From: Clostridia bacterium
Lineage (GTDB): Bacteria > Bacillota_E > RBS10-35 > JAJYVN01
Assembly: GCA_027335545.1 (NCBI GenBank)
Contig: DAHWHV010000002.1
Span: 1-6,972 of the forward strand
DNA length: 6,972 nucleotides
Direction of reading: 5' to 3'
Shown here: in pieces, positions 1-6,257 of the stretch
How positions within the stretch are numbered: the first letter of the stretch is position 1
Layout: every line of letters starts with the position of its first letter
Translations under genes and position numbers: made by a program
The notes under the pieces: generated by a model
What the model saw: the letters and a program-made list of their open reading frames with translations, nothing else
The model's database searches: none
Told to the model about the DNA's origin: nothing

Positions 1-1
1 G

Positions 2-97
2 GGGGCGGCGTCGGTTCGCGCGCCGGCGCAGGACGGGTTGCCGGAGGGCGGCGCCCCGGTCGGGCCCGCTCCGGAGCGGGGGGGTGGGTGCCGGTGA
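2..97 (+). CDS. Possible C-terminal end of an upstream gene, cut by the window start
   Basis: The second forward frame is open from the window edge to a TGA at 95-97 and would encode about 31 residues. They form a Gly/Pro/Glu-rich tail (for example PAQDGLPEGG) of the kind common at protein C-termini in GC-rich genomes. The TGA overlaps a GTG at 94-96 as GTGA, a common arrangement in translationally coupled operons. I cannot assign a function from so short a tail. The other two forward frames are also open here, so coding is not proven. If real, it would be the operon partner of the BREX-like ATPase gene. Confidence 0.3.
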   Translation, partial: GAASVRAPAQDGLPEGGAPVGPAPERGGGCR

Positions 98-1848
98 GCC
101 TCGAGGGTCGGGTGCCGGCGCGGGTGGGGGACCTCGTCTCGGTCGCCCCGCTGCGTCCCGTGGTCCGGCTCGCGGACCTCGACGACGGGCGGCTGGCGCC
201 GGAACTCGGCGTGGCGTTCGTCTTGACCGAGGACGCCGCGCACGCGCTGGGCACGCTCTTCCGGGACATCCGTGCCGGGCGGGGGCGCGGCTACTTCCTG
301 GAGGGCCACTATGGTGCGGGCAAGTCCCACCTCATGGCCATGGTGCACGGCCTGCTGACGGGGATGTTCACACCCCAGGGGATCGGGGCGGCGCTGGGCC
401 GACCGGGTCGGGGCGCGGACCCGGTCCCCGACCTGGCCCTGCCTGCGGCGCGCCCCCTGCCGGTGGCCGTCTCCCTCGTGGACCACGCGGCGCGCGAGCC
501 GTTGGAGGGGATCGTCCTGGCCGCGTGCCGGGCGGCGGTCGGGGGCGAGCCGGCGTCGGGGGGAGGGCGGCGGGCCGCCTTCGAGGCCCTCGACCTGGCG
601 GTGCGCGCCCGGGGCCGGACGGGGATGGTCCTGTGCATCGACGAGTTGACGGAATTCCTGCGCAGCAAGGCCGACGGGCGTGCCTTCGCCGAGGACGTGC
701 GCTTCCTGCAGTTCCTGGGGGAGTGGGCGCAGACGGCGCCCGCCTGGATCGTGCTCGGCATCCAGGAGGCGGTGGAGCGCACGGGGGAACTGCCCGCGGC
801 CGTCTTCGGGGGGGTGCGCGACCGTTACCCGGTCCGCTTCCGGCTCGGGGCCCAGCACGTGCGCGGCCTGGTGGAGCGGCGCCTGATCCGGCTGCGCCCC
901 GGGGCCGAGGAGGAACTGGTCCGGCTGGCCGTGCGGCTCCGCCGGCTCTTCGGGGAACTGGCCTGTGGCGAGGCGGAGTTGCGCCGACTCTATCCGGTGC
1001 ATCCGCTGACGATCGAGCTGCTCGACCGCCTCCGCCCCCTGGTCGCCGAGCGGCGAGGGGTTCTGGACTTCGTCGCGAGCCGGCTGGCGGGAGACCCGGC
1101 GCGCGGCATCCCGTCGTGGCTGGACCAGCCCGTGGATCGGCTGCTGGGGCCCGACGCGCTGATCGACCACTTCCGGGACCGGGTGCGCGAACGTCCGGAG
1201 ACGGCGCCCCTGGTCACGGTGGTCCTGGACTACTTCGAACGCGAGCTGGGTGGGCTCTTCCCCGAGGCCGAGACCGCGGGTGCGGCCCTGCGCCTCGGCA
1301 AGCTCCTGATCGCCGGGGCCCTGTGCCCGACCCCCGTCGGCTTCACGGCAGCGGACATGACCGGCGCCCTGCTGCACCCCCTGACCTCGCTGGAGCCGGC
1401 CCTCAACCTCGAGTTCATCGGCGGCATCGCCCAACGCCTCGCGGAACGGGGCGCCCACGTGCGGGCCGTGGAGCCGGGCGCCGCTGGCGGGCCGGTGCGC
1501 TACTTCTGCGACCTGCGCGCCGACCTCGGACCGGTGCTGGAGGCCCGCCTGCGGCGCTGGCGCGAGGAACTCGCGGCCGGTGACCGGCGGGTGTGGGAGG
1601 CCCTCTTGCCGTGGTCTGACGACCCGCGCCTACCGCTGCAGCGGTTGGCCGCCAACCCCCTGGGCCAGTGGGAGGTCTCCTGGCGGCGGACGACCCGCCA
1701 AGCGGCCGTGTGGCTGGTCCACATCGAGGCCCTGGCGCCGGACGCGCTGCGCGAGGCCGCCCGCCGGCTCGAGTTGGAGGAGACCGATGCCCTGGTGCTG
1801 TTGGGCGACGGCTGGCCGCAGGAGGTGGAGGCGCTGCGGCGACGCTAG
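88..1848 (+). CDS. BREX/Pgl-like P-loop ATPase (DUF6079/PglY/BrxC-type), N-terminal part ending at an in-frame TAG
   Basis: This encodes 586 residues from GTG 88, with GGAG at 73-76 eleven bases upstream. GTG 94, which overlaps a TGA, is an equally possible start. The Walker A motif is GHYGAGKSH at residues 73-81. The Walker B-like motif is CIDELTEFL, with Asp185 and Glu186. After the ATPase core comes a YPVHPLTIELLDRL segment followed by RGVLDFVASRL. This order resembles the large ATPases of the DUF6079/PglY/BrxC group, which take part in phage defence beside PglZ. Such proteins are normally about 1,200 residues or longer, so this one looks truncated. The frame continues past the TAG with the rest of the fold, so this is probably the first part of one long gene. 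The family call rests on motif recognition, not a search; the P-loop ATPase call is firm. No membrane segment is seen. Confidence 0.85.
   Translation: MPVSLEGRVPARVGDLVSVAPLRPVVRLADLDDGRLAPELGVAFVLTEDAAHALGTLFRDIRAGRGRGYFLEGHYGAGKSHLMAMVHGLLTGMFTPQGIGAALGRPGRGADPVPDLALPAARPLPVAVSLVDHAAREPLEGIVLAACRAAVGGEPASGGGRRAAFEALDLAVRARGRTGMVLCIDELTEFLRSKADGRAFAEDVRFLQFLGEWAQTAPAWIVLGIQEAVERTGELPAAVFGGVRDRYPVRFRLGAQHVRGLVERRLIRLRPGAEEELVRLAVRLRRLFGELACGEAELRRLYPVHPLTIELLDRLRPLVAERRGVLDFVASRLAGDPARGIPSWLDQPVDRLLGPDALIDHFRDRVRERPETAPLVTVVLDYFERELGGLFPEAETAGAALRLGKLLIAGALCPTPVGFTAADMTGALLHPLTSLEPALNLEFIGGIAQRLAERGAHVRAVEPGAAGGPVRYFCDLRADLGPVLEARLRRWREELAAGDRRVWEALLPWSDDPRLPLQRLAANPLGQWEVSWRRTTRQAAVWLVHIEALAPDALREAARRLELEETDALVLLGDGWPQEVEALRRR
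1846..1848 (+). other. In-frame amber codon within the long ATPase-PglZ frame
   Basis: The codon is TAG in the context CTG CGG CGA CGC TAG CGG GAG. TAG also ends the PglZ-like ORF (4696-4698) and the convergent kinase gene (4742-4744, minus strand), so TAG appears to be an ordinary stop here rather than a reassigned codon. Confidence 0.9.
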
Positions 1849-1878
1849 CGGGAGGTCCTGGCGCCGGCGGCCCGCGCC

Positions 1879-4698
1879 GTGCACCCACGGGCCGCCGTGC
1901 TCTGTTGGCTGCCGCGCGCCCCCGGCGCGGCGGCCGGGGCGTTGCGCGACCTCGCCGCCGCCGCGCTGGTCGACCGGGACCTGGACACCCCCGCTGGCGA
2001 GACCGAGCAGCGGCTGCACCGACACCTGCGCGTGTCGGAGGGGGAACGGCGGAGGCAGGCCGCGGACCTGTCGCGGGAGCTGTTCGCCGAGGGGGAGGTC
2101 CTGGACGCAGACGGTCAGGTCGCCTCCCCCTCGGCCCTGGGGCCCCTGCCGTTCTCCGCGCTGCTGGAACACCTGCTGGACGCGCCCCTGCAGCGCCGCT
2201 TCCCGCTGGCCCCCGAGTTGCCGGCGCGCCTGGATGCGCTCCCCCCGGACGCTCCGGCCCTGCTGGGCCGCGTCCTGCGCGGGGAGGGCGGCGGCGGCCC
2301 GGAGGTCCTGGCCCTGGTGGCCCGCGGCCTGGCGCCCCTGCAACTCTGCCGGCGCGACGCCCGCGGCTGGAGTCTGCGGGAGGACGCCGCGGACGGCCCC
2401 CATGCGGCCCAACTCGTCGCGGCGCTGCGTGGGCGGACCCCGGCGCAGCCCGTACCCCTCCCGTCCCTCTACCTGCGTCTGCGCAAGGGCCCCTCCGGCC
2501 TAGTGCGCCCTCTGTTCACGCTGCTCTGCCTGGCCCTGGCCCGCTGCGGGGCCGTTTCGGCCGTCCAGGACGGCCGTCGCGTGCCGCCGGAGCAGATCAC
2601 GCCCGAGCGTCTGGAGCAGATCGGGGGGCTGTGCCCCGGGGCCCTGGTGCCTCGGCACCTGCGGTCCGTCGCCGCCAGGCTCCCCTTCGCCCCCGCGGGC
2701 CTGGAGGCCCGGCCCTGGACCCACGGCCTGCAGCGGGAACTGTGGGATCTGGCCTGCGCCTGGCGTCGGCACTGGGCGGAGCGCCTGCCGGCGCTGCGCG
2801 CGGAACTGGCCCGCGTGGGGGAGTACCCGGTGCTGGGCGCGGTGCTCTCCGGGGAGCGCCAGCGGAGCCTGGAACTCCTGGAGGGCTTGCTGGCGGCGAT
2901 CGCCGTCAGCCTGCCGGCCGAGCGGGGGCTGACCCGCCTGCTCGGTGCCGCGGAGGCGGACCCCGGGGCCCTGGGGGCCGCCCTCACCGTCGCCCAACTG
3001 GACGCGTTCGTGCGTGAGCGTCTCGACGCCTACCTGCAGATGCGGGAGTACGTCGGGGCGGAGGCCTTCGCGCCACCGCCGGAGCTGGCCGCCGCGGCCG
3101 CCGCGTTGCGGGGGCGCCTCGGGGATGCGGACGGCGCCATGGGATCGGGGTTCGCGGCGATGCGCCAGGCCTTCGACACCCTGCGCGAGGCCTACGCCCA
3201 GGCGTATCAACGCGCCCACGCGGCGGTGGGGGAGGGGTTGCCCGCGGCCCTGGCGGCGGTCACGGCCTCCGGCGCGTATCGCCTCGTGCAACTGCGCGGC
3301 GGTCCGGACGCCGAGGCGCTGGCGGCGGACCTGGAGCGGGCGTCCGCCGCCGGCTGCGCGCAGACGGCCGGGGCCTTGGCCGACCGCCTGCGGCGTTGGC
3401 CGGAGTGCACCTGCGGCCTGCGCCTTGGCACGAGCCCGGCACCGACCGCCGCGGTCGGCGAGCGCTGCGCGTTCCTGGCCGCTGAGTTCCTGGGGGCCCT
3501 GCAGGCCCCGGCCTGCGCGGCGGCCCTGCGGCGTGCCGCGGCGGAGGGCCCGACCGGGTGCGGCCCGGCCGTGGAGCGGCTCCTGGCCCTGACCCCGTCC
3601 GGGGAGGGGTCCTGCGCCTCCGCCCTGGAGTGCCTGCAGGTGTTGGGCGAGGCGAGCTGGCGGCCGGCGTTGGCCGGACGGCCGGAGGTGCGCCGCCTTG
3701 CCGCCTTGGCCGACCGGCTCGTCGGGCCGGTGTGGCAGGCCGACGCGCTCCTGGGGGCCGTGCGGGTGTGGCTCGGTGCGCCACCGCCGGGGGCGGGGTT
3801 GCGGGTGCTGGGCCCGGAGGCGGGGGCGGGGGATGACGGGGCGTGCCGGCAGCGGGCGACGGCCGCCGTGGAGGCGATCGAGGCGGCGGCGGACCGTCCA
3901 CCGACCAGCCCCCAGGGCTGGGAGGCGGCGTGGCTGGGCCCGGGGCCCTGCTGGGCGCGCCGACTGGAGGAGGCGGAGGCGGCCGGGGTGGGCGAGGCCG
4001 TGCTGCAACCCCTGCGGCGCCGCGGCCGCGAGGCCGCCCTGCGGCTGGACCGCGCCTTTGGGCCCGCCCTGCGGGCCTTTGCGGCCGTCCCCGGTTGGGA
4101 GCGGGCGGGCCTGGACCCGGTGGGGCGCGCCCTGGACCGCGCCGGGCGGGAGGTCGGCGGCGAGGCCCGGGTGTACGCCTTCTGCGTCGACGCGCTACGC
4201 GCCGATCTGCAGGAGGCGGTGTGGGACCTGGTGGCCGCCTGGGGGCTGCGCCTGCGGCCCCTGGAGCGGGGGATCGCCTGGGCGGTGGCGCCCACCCTCA
4301 CGGCGGCGCAGTTCCAGGCCTGGTCGGCCCGCGGCTGGTCCGTGGAACTGGTGCCGCAGGGCCGGGAGACGGCGGCGGCGGCCAGGGCCGACGGGCGTGC
4401 CGCCCTGGCGCGCGTGGCCTGGGGCCCGCGGCGGCCGGTGTGCAAATGGGACTTCCTGGACAAGGGTCTGCACGCCGCCACTGATGACTTCGGCGCGTTC
4501 GCCGCTGGGTTCCGGCTGCGGGCGGCGCGCCTGCTGCTCCCGGCCCTGGCGGCCCTGGACGCGGGGGATCGCGTCGTCCTGTTCGCGGATCACGGCTTTC
4601 GCCTCGAAGCCGACGCCAGCGGCGCCCTGGCCTACGCGCACGGCGGCGAGAGCCCGGATGAGGTGTTGGTCCCGTACTGCGTGCTCGGGGCCTGGTAG
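1879..4698 (+). CDS. Continuation of the BREX-like ATPase protein, with a C-terminal PglZ-like (alkaline phosphatase superfamily) domain
   Basis: This encodes 939 residues from GTG 1879, in the same frame as the preceding ORF. The start is weak because the only good Shine-Dalgarno match (GGGAGG, 1850-1855) is 23 bases away. The start also cuts a fold in half, so the reading frame is firmer than the start. The middle is long, Ala/Leu/Arg-rich and probably helical, with a CTCGLRLG motif at residues 510-517. The last 175 residues look like a PglZ domain, with DALRAD (Asp771), PTLT (Thr806), LDKGLH (Asp861, His865), ADHGF (Asp904, His905) and HGGESPDEVLVP (His921). These match in order the two-metal ligands and nucleophile of the alkaline phosphatase superfamily. 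PglZ proteins are core BREX/Pgl components. The protein ends at TAG 4696-4698. It is probably the second part of one gene, or else a separately translated product by reinitiation. Confidence 0.8.
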   Translation: MHPRAAVLCWLPRAPGAAAGALRDLAAAALVDRDLDTPAGETEQRLHRHLRVSEGERRRQAADLSRELFAEGEVLDADGQVASPSALGPLPFSALLEHLLDAPLQRRFPLAPELPARLDALPPDAPALLGRVLRGEGGGGPEVLALVARGLAPLQLCRRDARGWSLREDAADGPHAAQLVAALRGRTPAQPVPLPSLYLRLRKGPSGLVRPLFTLLCLALARCGAVSAVQDGRRVPPEQITPERLEQIGGLCPGALVPRHLRSVAARLPFAPAGLEARPWTHGLQRELWDLACAWRRHWAERLPALRAELARVGEYPVLGAVLSGERQRSLELLEGLLAAIAVSLPAERGLTRLLGAAEADPGALGAALTVAQLDAFVRERLDAYLQMREYVGAEAFAPPPELAAAAAALRGRLGDADGAMGSGFAAMRQAFDTLREAYAQAYQRAHAAVGEGLPAALAAVTASGAYRLVQLRGGPDAEALAADLERASAAGCAQTAGALADRLRRWPECTCGLRLGTSPAPTAAVGERCAFLAAEFLGALQAPACAAALRRAAAEGPTGCGPAVERLLALTPSGEGSCASALECLQVLGEASWRPALAGRPEVRRLAALADRLVGPVWQADALLGAVRVWLGAPPPGAGLRVLGPEAGAGDDGACRQRATAAVEAIEAAADRPPTSPQGWEAAWLGPGPCWARRLEEAEAAGVGEAVLQPLRRRGREAALRLDRAFGPALRAFAAVPGWERAGLDPVGRALDRAGREVGGEARVYAFCVDALRADLQEAVWDLVAAWGLRLRPLERGIAWAVAPTLTAAQFQAWSARGWSVELVPQGRETAAAARADGRAALARVAWGPRRPVCKWDFLDKGLHAATDDFGAFAAGFRLRAARLLLPALAALDAGDRVVLFADHGFRLEADASGALAYAHGGESPDEVLVPYCVLGAW

Positions 4699-4722
4699 GG
4701 CGTGGGTGTCAGTGCTGGGGAA

Positions 4723-4742
4723 GGCCCCGGACGCCGGAGGCC
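4723..4742. terminator. GC hairpin between convergent genes, possible bidirectional terminator
   Basis: The bases can fold as GGCC-CCGG, loop ACG, CCGG, one bulged A, GGCC, giving an 8-bp stem. It lies in the 43-base gap between two convergent stop codons and touches the kinase stop. Neither side has a T-run, so it does not meet the standard for an intrinsic terminator. It is proposed from position and symmetry only. Confidence 0.3.
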
Positions 4743-5677
4743 TAGGCGCCGAGGGCGCGCGGCAGGACGACGCTGACCGATCCCCCGCGGGGCCCGTTGG
4801 CCAGGGCGATCCGTCCCTGGTGCCGCTCCACGATCCAGTGGCAGAGGACCAGCCCGATCCCCATGCCGCCCGGCTTCACGCTCCGCTTGGGCTGGAACGG
4901 CGTGGCCAACACCTCCGGCGGGAAGCCGGGCCCCTCGTCGTGCACCTGGAGCGTGAGGTGGGTGCGGGCGGTGGCCCGCAGGTCGATCCGGACGCCGCCG
5001 CCCGGGGCGGACGCCTCCAGGGCGTTGCGCACCAGGTTCCAGAGCATCTGGTGCAGGGCCGAGGCCTCCCCGTGCACCAGTGGCGCCGCGCCCGCCTCCA
5101 GGCCGTGGGTGTGGACGGACACGCGCTCAGCGGCGTCCAACTCGGCGGCGGCGGCCGCCTCCGCCCGGCAAACCGCCTGCAGGTCCACGGGGCGTGACTG
5201 CCAGGGCCGGCTGGCGGTGAGGTAGATGTCCAGGAGGCGGGCCACGGCCTCCAGGCCGGAGATCGCCCCCTGGCAGCTCGTGGCCTCGTCGGCCTGGCCC
5301 TGCTGCTGCAGCCGGTTGGCCAGGGTTTGCAGGCGTAGGTGGGCAACGGCCAACGGCCCGCGCACCTCGTGGGCGAGCAGGTCCGGCAGGTCGACGGGGG
5401 TGCCGGGCGAGGCCGGAGCCTCCGCCGCATCCAGCGGTGCCGCACCGAGGGCCCCGGGCAGGACCAACTCCAGCCGCCCCCGGGCCGCCTGTTGCCAGGC
5501 GCGCAGGGCCACCGCCCCCTCCGTGCTGAGCCAGGCGCCGCGGAGGTCCAGGTGCCAACGCTCGGCCGCGGCGCTCACCTGCCGCAGATCGGCGACCAGT
5601 TGGGCGCTGACGGCCCCGTCGACGCGGATGTGGCAATCGCCGTCCTGATACTGGACCTGCACGGCGGCGGTCTGCAC
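4742..5677 (-). CDS. Soluble histidine kinase with a STAS-like N-terminal domain
   Basis: This encodes 311 residues, from GTG at 5677-5675 to TAG. The start is chosen because GAGGGGGG lies seven bases upstream and the protein-like sequence begins there; the frame stays open to 5965, but that extension looks like non-coding DNA. Residues 6-73 resemble a STAS fold (IRVDGAVSAQLVADL, then LDLRGAWLSTEGAVAL), with Thr52 where SpoIIAA-type proteins carry their phosphorylated Ser. The kinase follows. The H-box is LLAHEVRGPLAV, with His103 as phosphoacceptor. The N-box is LWNLVRNALEAS (Asn214, Asn218). The G1 box is DEGPGF (247-252) and the G2 box is GGMGIGL (270-276). No membrane segment is seen, so it should sense a cytoplasmic signal or partner. 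No response regulator is in the window. It is convergent with the BREX-like gene and divergent from sqdB. The kinase call is firm; the STAS assignment is moderate. Confidence 0.9.
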   Translation of the reverse strand: MQTAAVQVQYQDGDCHIRVDGAVSAQLVADLRQVSAAAERWHLDLRGAWLSTEGAVALRAWQQAARGRLELVLPGALGAAPLDAAEAPASPGTPVDLPDLLAHEVRGPLAVAHLRLQTLANRLQQQGQADEATSCQGAISGLEAVARLLDIYLTASRPWQSRPVDLQAVCRAEAAAAAELDAAERVSVHTHGLEAGAAPLVHGEASALHQMLWNLVRNALEASAPGGGVRIDLRATARTHLTLQVHDEGPGFPPEVLATPFQPKRSVKPGGMGIGLVLCHWIVERHQGRIALANGPRGGSVSVVLPRALGA

Positions 5678-5684
5678 GGGTAGG

Positions 5685-5692
5685 CCCCCCTC
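5685..5692 (-). promoter_or_regulatory. Ribosome binding site of the histidine kinase gene
   Basis: On the minus strand this reads GAGGGGGG and sits seven bases before GTG 5677. It decides between this start and the longer open frame that reaches 5965. Confidence 0.55.
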
Positions 5693-5725
5693 GTGGTCGG
5701 CTGCGCCCCCGCGAGCGCGGCCCCG

Positions 5726-5745
5726 CGCCTGATCACGCCTGGTCA
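5726..5745. repeat. Tandem 10-base direct repeat upstream of the kinase gene
   Basis: CGCCTGATCA is followed directly by CGCCTGGTCA, with one mismatch. The pair lies 49-68 bases upstream of the kinase GTG. A spacing of one helical turn suits a dimeric activator or repressor of the response-regulator type, but the role is inferred. Confidence 0.45.
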
Positions 5746-5810
5746 GCGGAAAGCCGAGCCAGTAGACATTCCCCGGGCCCGTGCCCGCCTCCTGCGGACC
5801 CGCGGACTGC

Positions 5811-5830
5811 GTGCGCAGCCGTGCGCAACC
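5811..5830. repeat. Tandem 10-base direct repeat GTGCGCA(G/A)CC
   Basis: GTGCGCAGCC is followed by GTGCGCAACC, and a third partial copy (GTGC) begins at 5831. Each full copy contains the palindrome TGCGCA. The left copy also overlaps an inverted repeat CTGCG-TG-CGCAG at 5807-5818. It may be a protein-binding site in the divergent promoter region; this is inference. Confidence 0.45.
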
Positions 5831-5982
5831 GTGCCCCCACCCCCGCCGGCGTGGCCGCGGGGCTGGCTGGGGGCCGCCGCCTGCGCCGGCCCGCCCGTCC
5901 CATTGTCGGTCGGGGGCGCACCGGCGTTGAGGGTCGCGGGAAAAGCCGCGTGGTTTCGTCGCCAAGGTCGGGGGGATTCGGA

Positions 5983-5988
5983 TATAGT
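5983..5988 (+). promoter_or_regulatory. Candidate -10 element for sqdB
   Basis: TATAGT differs from TATAAT at one base and stands in a rare AT-rich patch. No good -35 hexamer lies 16-18 bases upstream, so it would need an activator or another sigma factor. If used, it gives sqdB a leader of roughly 265 bases. The reverse strand of the same patch could equally serve the kinase gene. Confidence 0.3.
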
Positions 5989-6001
5989 TACCGACGGTTA
6001 C
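5987..6001. repeat. GTTAC direct repeat, 10-base spacing, beside the candidate -10
   Basis: GTTAC occurs at 5987-5991 and again at 5997-6001, start-to-start distance ten bases. The repeat overlaps the end of the TATAGT hexamer, a position that would suit a repressor or autoregulator. The units are short, so chance is possible. Confidence 0.3.
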
Positions 6002-6100
6002 TCATAGCCCAGGGGTGGTGGCGGAGCCCGCCGCCCCTCGGTTCGGGCCCTGGACGGTGCGCGGAGCGGGCCGGCGGCGGGGCGAGGGGCGGGCGGCACA

Positions 6101-6132
6101 GGAGGCCCGGTTCGCTGCGGCGAACCGGCTCC
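6101..6132 (+). other. Perfect 9-bp stem-loop in the sqdB leader
   Basis: CCGGTTCGC (6107-6115) pairs with GCGAACCGG (6120-6128) around a TGCG loop. The stem extends by GGAG (6101-6104) with CTCC (6129-6132) after a two-base bulge. No T-run follows, so it is not a canonical terminator. It may be a leader RNA structure or an operator for a dimeric protein. Confidence 0.5.
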
Positions 6133-6247
6133 GGGGTTGGGTGCGGCCGGGCTCCCGGGCCGACCAGCCGTCCCGTCCCGTGTCCGCTCCGCCGCTACAT
6201 GGGGGTAGACGGGCCTGGCCCGGCCCGGGCGCGGGTACATCGGCATT

Positions 6248-6254
6248 GGGAGAG
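6248..6254 (+). promoter_or_regulatory. Ribosome binding site of sqdB
   Basis: GGGAGAG lies six bases before ATG 6261, which is also where the conserved sqdB N-terminus begins. A strong GC hairpin (GGGCC 6211-6215 with GGCCC 6222-6226) lies about 20 bases upstream. Confidence 0.7.
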
Positions 6255-6257
6255 TGA

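Larger units (their letters stand above)
88..4698 (+). pseudogene. Composite ATPase-PglZ gene interrupted by one amber codon
   Basis: Codons 1-586 and 588-1536 lie in one frame and are separated only by TAG at codon 587. The break falls between a strand-like stretch (ALVLLG, residues 568-573), a predicted helix that spans the stop, and a second strand-like stretch (AVLCWLP, about residues 603-609). These look like parts of one alpha/beta fold, so two natural adjacent genes are unlikely. A single C-to-T change from CAG (Gln) would create the stop, as would a change from TGG (Trp). Over the next 949 codons there is no further stop or frameshift, and all expected phosphatase-domain ligands remain, so long-term decay is not evident. 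The alternatives are a recent nonsense mutation, a sequencing or assembly error, readthrough, or reinitiation producing two proteins. The pseudogene label means interrupted; functional status is unknown. Confidence 0.6.

Noticed and set aside
84..1583. Long open frame of 499 codons overlapping the ATPase gene on the + strand
   Set aside because: The product is low-complexity Gly/Arg/Pro/Ala with no motif. It is a shadow frame of a very GC-rich gene, and the overlapping frame carries clear Walker motifs.
1846..1848. TAG reassigned genome-wide to an amino acid such as pyrrolysine
   Set aside because: Two convergent genes both end in TAG at sensible places (4696-4698 and 4742-4744), and reading through both would make them overlap. 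Local readthrough is not excluded.
2500..4008. 502-codon open frame on the minus strand opposite the PglZ-like ORF
   Set aside because: Composition is Arg/Gly/Gln/Pro-rich without domain motifs, as expected of an antisense frame in high-GC DNA.
5748..5764. Sigma-54 promoter (TGGC...GC) upstream of the kinase gene on the minus strand
   Set aside because: The GG and GC dinucleotides are 11 bases apart instead of the required 10, and the TTGC element is poor.
5678..5965. N-terminal extension of the histidine kinase to an ATG at 5965
   Set aside because: The extra 96 residues are low-complexity, and a well-placed ribosome binding site precedes GTG 5677, where the STAS-like sequence begins.
6038..6050. 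tRNA T-arm-like GGTTCGGGCCC in the intergenic region
   Set aside because: The loop lacks the conserved A, and no anticodon arm, D-arm or acceptor stem can be built around it.
6101..6132. Intrinsic terminator at the 9-bp stem-loop
   Set aside because: The stem is strong but followed by GGGGTTGGG rather than a T-run on the + strand, and the minus strand also lacks one.
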